DNA of 64,000 bases, from assembly GCF_011317445.1 (NCBI RefSeq), contig NZ_JAAAPL010000005.1, forward strand, positions 62,001 through 126,000, written 5' to 3'. The stretch's first letter is position 1. Every line of letters starts with the position of its first letter. This DNA is from Chelativorans multitrophicus. GTDB taxonomy: Bacteria; Pseudomonadota; Alphaproteobacteria; Rhizobiales; Rhizobiaceae. This document shows positions 26,908-35,601 of the stretch, in pieces. Under the pieces are notes generated by a model. It was not told the origin of the DNA and did not search any database. It saw nothing but the letters and a program-made list of their open reading frames with translations. The position numbers were made by a program, and so were the translations under genes.

Positions 26908-26938
26908 TTGACCCTCTAGCTGCTATAGGTCCTATGAC
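26908..26938 (+). promoter_or_regulatory. MerR-type promoter of the P-type ATPase gene
   Basis: The -35 box TTGACC (26908-26913) and -10 box TATGAC (26933-26938) are separated by 19 bp, the overlong spacer that MerR-family activators untwist. The spacer carries the dyad ACCCTCTAGC-TGCTATAGGT, which resembles Zn/Cd/Pb-type (ZntR, CadR, PbrR) operators more than CueR ones. This argues for metal-induced expression of the ATPase independent of the upstream operon. Confidence 0.82.
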
Positions 26939-26967
26939 GTAGTCCCTGCGAGACAGGAGACATCGAG

Positions 26968-29835
26968 ATGACCGCTGCAGCACGCCGCACCCGCTTTCGG
27001 GTTGAAGGCATGGATTGCGCAAGTTGCGCCGCCAAGATCGACAAAGCGGTCCGACGAATACCGGATGTCACAGATGTGAACGTGTCGGTTGTTGCTGGCA
27101 CCATGAGCGTTGAACACGGAGACAAGCTCGATCTCGACACACTGGCCCAAAAGGTCAACCGGCTAGGCTATAAGGCCACACGCCTTGGTGCGGCGAAGAG
27201 GTCGAAGGCTGCGGAGCGCGCCCACGGCCAAGACCGAAAGTCCGACCATTCGGACCATGACGACGATCATGCCGATCAAGATCATTCGGACCATGACCAT
27301 GCCGGCCATGTGCACGGGCCCGACGGCAAGCACGATCATGCCGACCATGACCGCGATCACGCCGGACACGATCATTGGGACCATGACCATGCCGGCCATG
27401 TGCACGGGCCGGACGGCAAGCACGATCATGCGGATCATGACTGCGATCACGCCGGACACGACCATTCCGGCCATGACCATGCCGGACATGTTCACGGGCC
27501 GGATTGCAAGCACGATCATGCTGATCGCGATCACGCGGGGCACAGTCATTCAGGCGAATATCGCGTCGCGACTGGTTACATCGAGGAGACTGCGTCGCCA
27601 GGCGCGCATCAGACCCGCTTTCGCGTCGCGGGCATGGATTGCGCGAGCTGTGCGGCAAAGATCGACACGGCAGTGCGCCGTATGCCGGATGTCACTGATG
27701 TGAAGGTATCAGTTGTTGCTGGCACCATGACCGTCACGCACGGAAGCAAGGCTGACCTCGACGGACTTGCCCGCAAGGTCACCAGCCTTGGCTACAAAGC
27801 CGCGCCGATAGGCCCTGCGGGACAAAAGCCGGCCACCACCCCCGCAAACCATGTCCATGGGCCGGACGGTAGGCTTGACCAGGCACTGACAGCAAGCGGG
27901 ATCGCTACCGAGGCGCCTGATGCCCTGGAAGGCATGCACGGGCACGATCACGGGCCGCAGGACGGACCCTGGTGGAAAACATCTAAAGCGCAATTGACGA
28001 TCATCTGCGGCATCGCGCTGGCCGTCGCTTTTGGGCTTTCGCAGGTTCTTCCGCAGACCCAGCCGTGGGGCTTCATCATTGCAATGGCCGTCGGGCTCAT
28101 ACCAATTGCGCGACGCGCCTTGCTCGGTGCTGCAAACGGGAGCCCTTTCACAATCGAGACGTTGATGACGGTCGCGGCGGTCGGAGCTGTCATCATCGAT
28201 GCGGCCGAAGAAGCCGCCGTCGTCGTCTTCCTGTTTCTTGTCGGTGAACTCCTTGAAGGGATAGCGACAGGCCGGGCTCGCGCCTCGATACGGGCGCTCG
28301 CAACACTGATGCCCAAGACTGCGCTCCTTGAGCGCGACGGTGCCACGCAGACGGTTCCCGCCGAAAGCCTGACGGTAGATGCTGTGGTGCTCGTTCGGCC
28401 CGGCGACCGTGTGCCCGCCGACGGCATCGTGCTCTCCGGCGAAAGCGCGGTCGACGAGGCGCCGGTGACCGGCGAGTCCGTACCGAAGCGCAAGGAGACG
28501 GGCGACAATGTCTTCGCCGGCACTGTGAATCAGGAAGGCGTGCTCAGGGTGCGTGTAACGGCAGCAGCGGCCGACAACACCATTTCCCGTATCATCGCAT
28601 TGGTCGAGGAGGCCCAAGAGTCCAAGGCGCCGACCGAACGCTTTATCGATCGCTTCTCGAAATATTATACCCCGGGCGTAATGGTGGTGGCTGCACTGAT
28701 AGCGATCTTGCCGCCGCTGCTTGCCGGCGCGGAATGGAACACCTGGATCTATCGTGGCCTCGCAGTTCTTCTGATCGGATGCCCCTGCGCGCTGGTCATC
28801 TCCACGCCTGCGGCAATCGCCGCGGCGCTATCCGCCGGCGCGCGCCGTGGTCTCCTGATGAAGGGCGGAGCGGTGCTGGAGAATCTGGGCAAAGTCAACT
28901 ACGTCGCGCTAGACAAAACCGGGACGCTTACCGAAGGCAAGCCGAAGGTCACCGACATCATCGGTGTGGCACGCGACGGGCGCGAGGTATTGAGGCTCGC
29001 AGCGGCCCTTGAGGCCGGATCGAGCCATCCGCTGGCTGTGGCCATCCTGGCAAGGGCGGAGGCTGACAAGGTTCCTGTCGTCGCCGCCACCGATGCCGGC
29101 GCTGTTGGCGGCAAGGGTGTGGTAGGGACAGTGGATGCGGTGAAGCTCTTTCTGGCTTCACCGCGCGCCGCGGCCGAAAAGGTCAAATTGGACCAAGGGC
29201 TGCTATCGCAAATCGCCGCGCTGAACGACGAAGGCAAGACTGTTTCGGTGCTGCTTGCCGGAACGGAAGTGGCGGGCCTCTTCGCAATACGCGACGAACC
29301 GCGAGAGGACGCCAAGACCGGTATAGCCGCGCTACACGATCTTGGAGCCGAAACCGTCATGCTGACGGGCGACAATGAGCGGACGGCGAAAGCCATAGCC
29401 TCGTCGCTCGACATGGAAGCACGCGCAGAACTGATGCCGCAGGATAAACAGAAGATCGTCGGCGAGATGCGCGCGAAGGGCAAGTTCGTGGCCAAGGTCG
29501 GTGACGGGATCAATGACGCTCCGGCGCTCGCAGCTGCTGACATCGGCATTGCCATGGGCAGCGGCACGGACGTTGCTCTGGAAACAGCCGATGCGGCGGT
29601 CTTGCATGGCCGTGTCAAGGACATCGCCAATATGGTGGTGTTGTCGCGCCTCACCATGCGCAACATCCTCCAGAATATCACCCTCTCGCTTGGCCTGAAG
29701 GCCGTATTCCTCGTAACCACGGTTCTCGGCGTGACCGGGCTGTGGCCCGCCATTCTTGCCGATACCGGCGCGACGGTATTGGTCACCGCCAATGCCATGC
29801 GCCTGCTCGCCTGGAAGGGGCTTCGTGAAACATGA
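26968..29835 (+). CDS. Zn/Cd/Pb-type P1B ATPase with two HMA domains and His-rich linker
   Basis: 955 residues, longer than a typical ZntA (about 730). Two HMA metal-binding domains (first residues about 8-72 with GMDCASCAAKID, second about 212-277 with the same motif) are separated by a linker of about 120 residues packed with His and Asp. The transport core carries CPC at 605-607 (GCPCALVIST), the phosphorylation site DKTGT at 649-653 and the hinge GDGINDAPAL. CPC with HMA GMDCASC motifs and a His-rich stretch fits Zn/Cd/Pb export (CadA/ZntA) rather than copper. The MerR-type promoter upstream suggests metal induction. Confidence 0.92.
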   Translation: MTAAARRTRFRVEGMDCASCAAKIDKAVRRIPDVTDVNVSVVAGTMSVEHGDKLDLDTLAQKVNRLGYKATRLGAAKRSKAAERAHGQDRKSDHSDHDDDHADQDHSDHDHAGHVHGPDGKHDHADHDRDHAGHDHWDHDHAGHVHGPDGKHDHADHDCDHAGHDHSGHDHAGHVHGPDCKHDHADRDHAGHSHSGEYRVATGYIEETASPGAHQTRFRVAGMDCASCAAKIDTAVRRMPDVTDVKVSVVAGTMTVTHGSKADLDGLARKVTSLGYKAAPIGPAGQKPATTPANHVHGPDGRLDQALTASGIATEAPDALEGMHGHDHGPQDGPWWKTSKAQLTIICGIALAVAFGLSQVLPQTQPWGFIIAMAVGLIPIARRALLGAANGSPFTIETLMTVAAVGAVIIDAAEEAAVVVFLFLVGELLEGIATGRARASIRALATLMPKTALLERDGATQTVPAESLTVDAVVLVRPGDRVPADGIVLSGESAVDEAPVTGESVPKRKETGDNVFAGTVNQEGVLRVRVTAAAADNTISRIIALVEEAQESKAPTERFIDRFSKYYTPGVMVVAALIAILPPLLAGAEWNTWIYRGLAVLLIGCPCALVISTPAAIAAALSAGARRGLLMKGGAVLENLGKVNYVALDKTGTLTEGKPKVTDIIGVARDGREVLRLAAALEAGSSHPLAVAILARAEADKVPVVAATDAGAVGGKGVVGTVDAVKLFLASPRAAAEKVKLDQGLLSQIAALNDEGKTVSVLLAGTEVAGLFAIRDEPREDAKTGIAALHDLGAETVMLTGDNERTAKAIASSLDMEARAELMPQDKQKIVGEMRAKGKFVAKVGDGINDAPALAAADIGIAMGSGTDVALETADAAVLHGRVKDIANMVVLSRLTMRNILQNITLSLGLKAVFLVTTVLGVTGLWPAILADTGATVLVTANAMRLLAWKGLRET
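27288..27557 (+). repeat. Three 90-bp in-frame tandem repeats in the ATPase His-rich linker
   Basis: The block around GCCGGCCATGTGCACGGGCC recurs at 27301, 27391 and (slightly diverged) 27481, exactly 90 bp or 30 codons apart. Each unit encodes DHDHAGHVHGPDGKHDHADH-like text. The first two copies are nearly identical, and the third differs at several positions, one of which changes Gly to Cys. Such arrays expand and contract easily, so the number of His residues could vary between strains. Confidence 0.88.
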
Positions 29836-29925
29836 TGGCAGTCCCTATGCGGCGAAGTGCGTAGTGGTCCCTATGACACGAAAGGGCGATAAAGCCGCGA
29901 AAGAACAATAGTTGGAGGAAACCCA

Positions 29926-30432
29926 TTGTCGTCCGGGTTCAAGCTGACCGTGAAGCTCATTTGCATATTGGCCGCGATGCTGCTTTCTACATCAGCTTTT
30001 GCACACCAATTCTCGCAAGGTGATATCAAGATTGGCCATCCGTGGTCACGGGTCACGCCGTCCGCTGCCCCGGTCGCCGGAGCCTATCTGACGGTGACAA
30101 ATTCAGGGTCACAGCCCGACAGACTGACCGGCGGATCGACTCCGATAGCTGATCGGATCGAAGTCCATCAGATGACCATGGATGACGGCACAGCCCGCAT
30201 GCGTCCACTTCCCGATGGAGTCGAGATCGCTGCAGGAGCCGCGGTCGAGTTGGCGCCAGGCGGCATCCACCTTATGCTCATCAAACCCAACCAGCAGCTG
30301 ATCGAAGGGAGCAGCTTCAAGGCGACATTGGAGTTCGCCCGGGCCGGGACCGTAGAGATCGAGTTTGTCGTGCAGAGAAACCCCACGGTGGAAACGGGCA
30401 GCGGCAATGAGCACGGCGGTCATACGCCGTGA
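29926..30432 (+). CDS. PCu(A)C periplasmic copper chaperone
   Basis: 168 residues from a TTG with GGAGGA eight bases upstream. A signal peptide (LICILAAMLLSTSAFA) precedes the domain. Copper ligands H81, M92, H115 and M117 (EVHQMTMDDGTARMR and GGIHLML) match the PCu(A)C pattern HxnM...HxM. The protein carries Cu(I) in the periplasm for the CuA or CuB centres of cytochrome oxidase, usually with SCO1, which is the next gene (GTGA overlap). A His-rich tail (GNEHGGHTP) may add a Cu(II) site. Confidence 0.9.
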   Translation: MSSGFKLTVKLICILAAMLLSTSAFAHQFSQGDIKIGHPWSRVTPSAAPVAGAYLTVTNSGSQPDRLTGGSTPIADRIEVHQMTMDDGTARMRPLPDGVEIAAGAAVELAPGGIHLMLIKPNQQLIEGSSFKATLEFARAGTVEIEFVVQRNPTVETGSGNEHGGHTP

Positions 30433-31049
30433 GCGGACTGCGGGCCTTCCGGCTCATGGTGTGGGCCGCCATCGTGGTGCTCGGCATGTTCGTGATCGTG
30501 TCGACGCAACGATCCGGTCGCAGTCCTACGGTCGAGACTTCAAGTGGCACCGCGAAAGTCGGTGGGCCTTTCTCCTTGGTGTCGCATACCGGCGAACGCG
30601 TCGACAATCAGTCGCTGGCCGGTCGACCCTATCTGGTCTTTTTCGGATTCACCTACTGTCCCGACATTTGTCCGACGACGCTGTTCGAGCTAACGGACCT
30701 GATGACGGAGCTGGGACCTGTAGCCGACGGTTTCGAGGTTCTATTCATCACGGTCGATCCGCAGCGCGACACCCAAGAAGCCTTGGCAAGTTACATGACA
30801 TCGTTCGACAGCCGGATCCTGGCGCTTCGTGGTACGGCTGCCGAGACAGATGCCGCGCTTAAGGCTTTTTCCGCCTACGCGAAAAAGGTTCCTTTGGAGG
30901 CCGGCGAGTACACGATGGATCACACTGCCGGCGTGTTCCTCATGAAATCTGATGGCAGCTTTGGCGGTATGATGGATATGCACGAGCCACGCGAGACGCG
31001 GTTGGAAAAGCTTCGTCGCATAGCAAGAGATCAAGTCACGGGTTCTTGA
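30429..31049 (+). CDS. SCO1/SenC copper chaperone
   Basis: 206 residues with an N-terminal membrane anchor (LMVWAAIVVLGMFVIVST). The thioredoxin fold holds the copper-binding CPDIC (C77, C81) and the distal H165 in YTMDHTAGVF, all conserved. SCO proteins deliver copper to or reduce the CuA site of cytochrome oxidase. It is translationally coupled to the PCu(A)C gene by GTGA overlap. The C-terminus carries a Met-rich turn (GGMMDMHEP) that may bind copper too. Confidence 0.92.
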   Translation: MSGLRAFRLMVWAAIVVLGMFVIVSTQRSGRSPTVETSSGTAKVGGPFSLVSHTGERVDNQSLAGRPYLVFFGFTYCPDICPTTLFELTDLMTELGPVADGFEVLFITVDPQRDTQEALASYMTSFDSRILALRGTAAETDAALKAFSAYAKKVPLEAGEYTMDHTAGVFLMKSDGSFGGMMDMHEPRETRLEKLRRIARDQVTGS

Positions 31050-31052
31050 TGC

Positions 31053-31502
31053 ATGTTGAACAAATTGTCCAACGACGTGGTGGAGGAGCGCAATGGCTTA
31101 TGGCTATTGTTCGCTTGGATGATCGCGGTAGCAGCAACGCTCACCGCCTTGTTCATTGGAGAGATCGTTGGGCAGACACCATGCAATCTCTGCTGGTTCC
31201 AGAGGATATTTATGTTTCCTCTCGCGATTATCTTGGGAATCGCGGCATTTCGCTCTGATTCCAGCATCAAATTCTATGCATTGCCGCTCGTTGGATTGGG
31301 CGCGGCGATCGCCTTGTTTCACACATTGATCTACTTCGGCCTTATAGAAGAAGCGATAGTCCCGTGCACGCGCGCCGGGCCATCTTGCGCTGGAGAAGCT
31401 ATGACCATTCTCGGCAGCGTGCCCTTGCCGCTCGCTTCGCTGATTGCCTTTGCGGCAATCGGCGGGCTCCTTTTCCTGTGCCGCCCCGGAGTTTATCGAT
31501 GA
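31053..31502 (+). CDS. dsbB: DsbB-type disulfide bond formation membrane protein
   Basis: 149 residues with four membrane helices. The first periplasmic loop has the redox pair CNLC (QTPCNLCWFQRIFMF) and the second has PCTRAGPSC, the two Cys pairs that pass electrons from DsbA to quinone. It starts 3 bp after the SCO1 stop and overlaps the dsbA gene by four bases, so the pair forms a complete DsbB-DsbA disulfide relay. The length is slightly shorter than Escherichia coli DsbB. Confidence 0.92.
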   Translation: MLNKLSNDVVEERNGLWLLFAWMIAVAATLTALFIGEIVGQTPCNLCWFQRIFMFPLAIILGIAAFRSDSSIKFYALPLVGLGAAIALFHTLIYFGLIEEAIVPCTRAGPSCAGEAMTILGSVPLPLASLIAFAAIGGLLFLCRPGVYR

Positions 31503-32155
31503 ACCGTCGACAGGTGATAATCGTCTCCGCTGCCGTCGCCTCCACCATCCTCTTCGCGGGGTCTGTGCTCTACTATGACCGTGTTGGTGGAAGCAGTGCT
31601 GAGGCGATCTCCGACAATGCCAGCCTCGTCAGAGACTACTCGCCAGTCATGGGACCGGCCAGCGCCCCTGTCACCATCGTGGAGTTCTTCGATCCGTCAT
31701 GCGAAGCCTGCCGCGCCTTCTATCCCATCGTAAAGAACATCCTTGCACAATATCCTCAGGATGTCCGACTCGTCCTACGATACGCCGCATTCCACGACGG
31801 TTCGGACCAGGCAGTAGGAATCCTTGAAGCCGCACGAAAGCAAAATCTCTTCGAACCCGTCTTGGAAGCTCTCCTGGCCGCGCAGCCGGAATGGGCCCCG
31901 CATAGCGGGCCGGTCATTGACAAGGCATGGCAGGCCGCGGCCGCCGCCGGGTTGGACCTCGAGCGCGCGCGGCAAGACGCCTCTTCACCGGACGTTACAG
32001 CAGTCCTCGATCAGGAATCGAAGGACATCGATACGTGGCGCGTCGAGCAGACCCCAACGTTCTTCGTCAACGGCAAGAGCATGCAAACCTTCGGGCCGCA
32101 ACAGCTCGTCGATCTTGTCGAGACTGAAGTCAAGCTCGCTCAAGGCACTCAATGA
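31499..32155 (+). CDS. DsbA-family thiol oxidoreductase
   Basis: 218 residues from the ATGA overlap with dsbB; a longer in-frame reading from 31364 runs inside dsbB. An N-terminal anchor/signal (VIIVSAAVASTILFAGSVLY) is followed by the thioredoxin fold with active site FFDPSCEACRAFYP (C68, C71) and the cis-Pro loop QTPTFFVNGK. The CEAC dipeptide differs from the CPHC of the copy at 9674, which should alter redox potential. As partner of the adjacent DsbB it is probably the oxidant of this locus. Confidence 0.9.
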   Translation: MNRRQVIIVSAAVASTILFAGSVLYYDRVGGSSAEAISDNASLVRDYSPVMGPASAPVTIVEFFDPSCEACRAFYPIVKNILAQYPQDVRLVLRYAAFHDGSDQAVGILEAARKQNLFEPVLEALLAAQPEWAPHSGPVIDKAWQAAAAAGLDLERARQDASSPDVTAVLDQESKDIDTWRVEQTPTFFVNGKSMQTFGPQQLVDLVETEVKLAQGTQ

Positions 32156-32249
32156 GCCGCACGCGTAGAGCGATGCCCACCCGTTAGCCAGGGCCGGAGC
32201 GCCGCGTGCGAGGATCTGCGAATCCATGGCGCACAGGAGAGGCAAAGAC

Positions 32250-32984
32250 ATGGCCCACGGCCAGCGCGTTGTAGCGATTGACGTCGCACGAGGACTGGCG
32301 ATCGCAGGCGTCGTCCTGTTTCATATTGTGTGGGATCTGGAATTCACCGGGATCATCAACGGTGTCGCACGGCACCCAGTCTGGTTGGCTTTTGGACGAA
32401 GCCTAGCCGGAACATTCATGTTTCTCGTTGGTGTCAGTCTGGTGCTCGCGCATCGCGAAACCATTCACGTGAGAGCCTTTACCCGCCGTCTTTTCTCCAT
32501 CACCGCTTATGCGATGGTCATCACGCTGGTTACCTGGTTCGTTTTCCCGGAGAGCTTCATCTTTTTCGGGATTCTCCACGCGATCGCGGCTGCCACGCTG
32601 CTTGGTGCACTGTTCTTGCGCGCTAGCCCCTTAGTCTGTTTGGGCGCGGCCACAATAGTGCTGATGCTGCCATTCGTTGCGGATGCACCGGCATTCAACA
32701 CGCGGTGGCTGGCTTGGATCGGATTTGCAGAACGCCCTCCACCCAGCAACGATTTCGTCCCCATTTTCCCGTGGGTCGGCGTCACGCTTCTGGGCATGGC
32801 AAGCGCAAAGCTGTTCGCATATCGACGTGAGCAAGGTTCTCTGGGCGACCAGCCGATGCAAGGATGGCTTGCAAGGATTTTGGTCTGGATGGGAAATCGG
32901 AGCCTTCCGATCTACCTCGTGCACCAGCCAATACTCCTGAGCGTCATCGTTCCCCTGTCGTGGGTTTTCTCCACACCACGTTGA
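32250..32984 (+). CDS. DUF1624/heparan-alpha-glucosaminide N-acetyltransferase-like membrane protein
   Basis: 244 residues with about seven membrane helices. The N-terminus VVAIDVARGLAIAGVVLFHI, with the Arg-Gly pair, and the end MGNRSLPIYLVHQPIL match the HGSNAT catalytic family (DUF1624). Members are predicted to transfer acetyl groups across membranes. The ATG at 32250 has AGGAGAGG at ideal spacing; the ATG at 32226 is less likely. The cellular substrate is unknown. It is the last gene of the metal/redox island. Confidence 0.78.
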   Translation: MAHGQRVVAIDVARGLAIAGVVLFHIVWDLEFTGIINGVARHPVWLAFGRSLAGTFMFLVGVSLVLAHRETIHVRAFTRRLFSITAYAMVITLVTWFVFPESFIFFGILHAIAAATLLGALFLRASPLVCLGAATIVLMLPFVADAPAFNTRWLAWIGFAERPPPSNDFVPIFPWVGVTLLGMASAKLFAYRREQGSLGDQPMQGWLARILVWMGNRSLPIYLVHQPILLSVIVPLSWVFSTPR

Positions 32985-33524
32985 GACATCCCACTGGAAG
33001 GATTCCGATGGCACCGTGTTGATTGAAGCAACAGAACACACCCGGTCGAAATGGTGTTGAGGAACTCTGGGGATTCGCCGTCTCCTGTCGCTGAAAAGAT
33101 CCATCTCAATTCACTGGGAGGAAAAGTGGTGGCATTTCACCTTCGGCCGTTCGGGATCATCAGGTTTCGGGGGGCCACAAAAAACGCTTGGAGGATCGAT
33201 CCATTCGCCTTGCCTCGATGCCGGACGGCCAAGGAAAAAAGCCCCCCGCTGCCGGGAGGAGGTCGCAGCGGGCTCGATCTATGGACAAGGCGCGGGAGGA
33301 GGTGTACCGCATCCAGCATCGGCATCGCATCTGGGAGGAGTAGATGGCCGACAACGGGATCATACCGAACGCCGTTGATATTGCAATGCACAATTTCGTA
33401 TCGCACGTGCGAAAATGAGCCAAACCCGCTTGGGAAACCGCTCAAGATATTGGGCAAGGGCAGGGCCCAAGAATCCGACTTGCCAGTCGACCAAGATGCG
33501 CTGATAGCCGAGACAGTGCGATGT
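32985..33524. other. Intergenic junction between the metal/redox island and the plasmid-type module
   Basis: 540 bp with no recognised gene. Short open frames on both strands (for example 33051-33737 plus) show no domain and overlap the DUF1173 remnant. A minus-strand terminator lies at 33233-33273. I saw no tRNA end, integrase or attachment-site-like direct repeat, so this does not look like a classic element boundary. Confidence 0.5.
33233..33273 (-). terminator. Rho-independent terminator for minus-strand transcription
   Basis: On the minus strand CCCGCTGC and GCAGCGGG (33265-33272 and 33245-33252) form an eight-pair stem with a 12-base loop, followed by GGGC and six T residues (33235-33240). 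It lies 250 bp past the end of the DUF1173 remnant and would end its transcription. Confidence 0.65.
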
Positions 33525-34727
33525 TCACCGAAGAGGCATGGAAGGCATCTCGCCCTCCGCTGTGCGCCAGATCCGGCGCCGATTTCCGGCCGTGATCAGT
33601 TCTTCTTCCAAGGCCTCTTCGTAAGCTTTGTCCGCCGAAGGCGGAACCACAAAAAGCGCGATCGGCCGGGATTGACGCTGCACCATTACCGCCGCGGTTG
33701 GCGTTTTCTGCCGTCAGGTTGTAGCGCAACCCTTTGACGCTTCGGTCACGCAGCTTGGCCAGTGTGTCGGCCAGCCTCTTTTCCTATGCGGATTCGAAAG
33801 GCACCCAGTTTTCGTCGACGACCATCAGCGCCATATCCTCAATGACTGCAAGGCTGGTCGGCGTGAGCCCGAACGTCGCGATCACCATCAGGTGAGTAGC
33901 CTCGTCCGCGTCCCACAGTGCCAGCTCGTTCTCGAAACGACCCTTCAGTCGCAGATACAGCCTTTCATCCAGCAGGAACCGAAAGTCCGGCATGAGCTTG
34001 ACGATCAATCGGTGGCCACTGCGTGTCGGAGCAAAATCCTTGGCCTCACCCACCAGGATCATCAATTTGCGCGGTCCGCTCTTCGGCGGAAGTGCCGGTA
34101 CCAGCGCCTCGGTCCGGCGCTGCTCGATCGCGGCCTTGTCCGTCGACCGGAACGGTTCAGGCACGAAAAGCATCTCGTTGAGCATTCCGCCTTTCACCGT
34201 CATCTGGCCCGCGGCCTCGATCAGGTGCCAGCGAATATTCCACCAGTGACGCTTGCCAGCCCACCGCGACGTCCAAGCCGTCAGCTCGGCCTGATGCCAG
34301 AGATAATGGAGCACGCTGCGCAACGAGAGCTTCTTTGCGTCGCCAGCGATGCTGTCAGTCGTATCCGTCCCCGCACTCGGCGCAGCCCGCGTGCCGATTT
34401 TCGTGAGACTCAAGGCGACTTTAAGCGCGGACATCCCGCTCTCCGGATCGACCAGGATCGCACTGCCCATCAACACGCCGAGACCGGACAACTCGTCTGG
34501 TGGCTCGTAGGAAGGACAGACGGGATCGTGCTCCCACCCGACATAGGCATGCGCTTGACGATGTACTGGTCGCCGACATGGGCGATGTACATCGAAAGTC
34601 CGCCTCCCCTGCAGAGGCAAAGCGGTCGAACCCGCTTACGATGAGCGTCGGATAACGCTACCTGCAAATCCGGCGCCGTCTCCTCGACAACCTGGTCACC
34701 AAGTTTGAATCGTCGCATCGCCTCCAT
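33525..34727 (-). pseudogene. DUF1173 protein, broken copy
   Basis: Aligning by eye with the intact copy at 50771-51961 shows the whole length is present in three pieces. MRRFKLGDQVVEETAPDLQV begins near 34718. A missing G in a G-run near 34540 shifts the frame before EHDPVCPSYEPPDELSGLG. An in-frame TAG at 33784-33786 replaces the Gln of the FQEKRL motif. A further shift near 33680 precedes IALFVVPPSADKAYEEAL and the terminal WRTAEGEMPSMPL. At least three lesions make it a true pseudogene rather than a sequencing slip. DUF1173 has no known function and is common on rhizobial plasmids and integrative elements. Confidence 0.82.
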
Positions 34728-34998
34728 CGCTCCGGACGCCGCCGCATCCCCTGTCTTTCATTGATTCACGGATTGGGCGGCAACGCAACCCTCAGAGCTT
34801 TTCGTGTGCACGCACTGCTTCGCCGCCGCCAGCCGGGGCCGGCGTACCCTTCGCGCGTGATCTCATATGGAGGCGCGGCGCAGCTACGGCTGCGCGCTTC
34901 GCGCCTGCCGGCGCTGGCGGAGGCAGAGGGGAGGCCCGGATGCGGCGGCGGGTCGAGGCCAGGAGAGAGTCTCCCGGTGCCCGTCGCGGAGAACGATC

Positions 34999-35476
34999 AT
35001 GACCCATACTGAGATTCTGGCACCCTCACGCACTACGCCCAACGGCTACAAGGTCGACATCAGCCGTGGCCAGCGCATCGGGCGCGTATCGTCGGAATGG
35101 TTCAACCGGCCGGACGACGAACGCTACCTCTCTCTCACCGATCTCAACAATGCGGTGAGCCGGCGGTCTGAACACAGCAAGACCCGGATCGTGGAAAGCG
35201 AGACAATCCGTGTGGAAGCTTCTCGCGACAATCCCGAGCGGCTGACACTCATGCTGCCAGATGCCCGCGCACCGGTCGCGCCGACACACTGGAGTTTTGG
35301 CCAGCTTGCCAGCCTGGTCAGCGCACCCGCGACCTATCTGCGCCAGCTTCCAGCCGCGCTTGCCGGCATCAATCTACAATATGGCCTGTCCACCCACCGC
35401 ACCGAGCAGGTCAAGACGCTCGAGATCGAGAACGGCCGCCTGGAGCTCCGGGCGGTCACGGGCCCGGACTATGTGC
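34999..35476 (+). pseudogene. DUF932 protein, N-terminal part (interrupted by insertion)
   Basis: From ATG 34999, with GGAG eight bases upstream, the frame encodes about 158 residues of a DUF932 plasmid/phage-type protein, ending in LELRAVTGPDY. At that point the text turns into unrelated sequence (VRYLNSQAVSPAFH) and stops at 35517. The continuation GRIFDHELVEAVQRIAGNG is found at 43652, after 8.2 kb of inserted DNA. DUF932 proteins are of unknown function, usually near parB and antirestriction genes. The 5' leader is purine-rich, like that of the parB gene. Confidence 0.85.
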
Positions 35477-35503
35477 GTTATCTGAACAGTCAAGCTGTCT
35501 CAC
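35477..35503 (+). repeat. Left terminal inverted repeat of the recombinase-trio element
   Basis: GTTATC and TGTCTCAC separated by 13 bases. The right end, read inward, has the same two blocks separated by 15 bases. The blocks could be the core and arm sites of the recombinases. Confidence 0.6.
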
Positions 35504-35601
35504 CGGCTTTTCACTGATCCCTTCCATCGATGTTGAGCTCGACGCCGCCCGTAAGCGGTGGCGATCCCGTGCGCTCGCGTCGCTCTCAAGGAGCTTTCAC
35601 G

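Noticed and set aside
27288-27557. Regular repeats as a possible CRISPR array
   Set aside because: Units are contiguous without unique spacers and are in frame inside a conserved ATPase.
27155-27658. Repetitive minus-strand frames opposite the ATPase linker
   Set aside because: They mirror the GAC/CAT repeats of the coding strand. Repeat codon structure keeps other frames open, and there is no independent support.
32985-33524. tRNA-associated integration boundary of a genomic island
   Set aside because: No tRNA-like cloverleaf, integrase or direct repeat could be seen here, so no attachment site is claimed.
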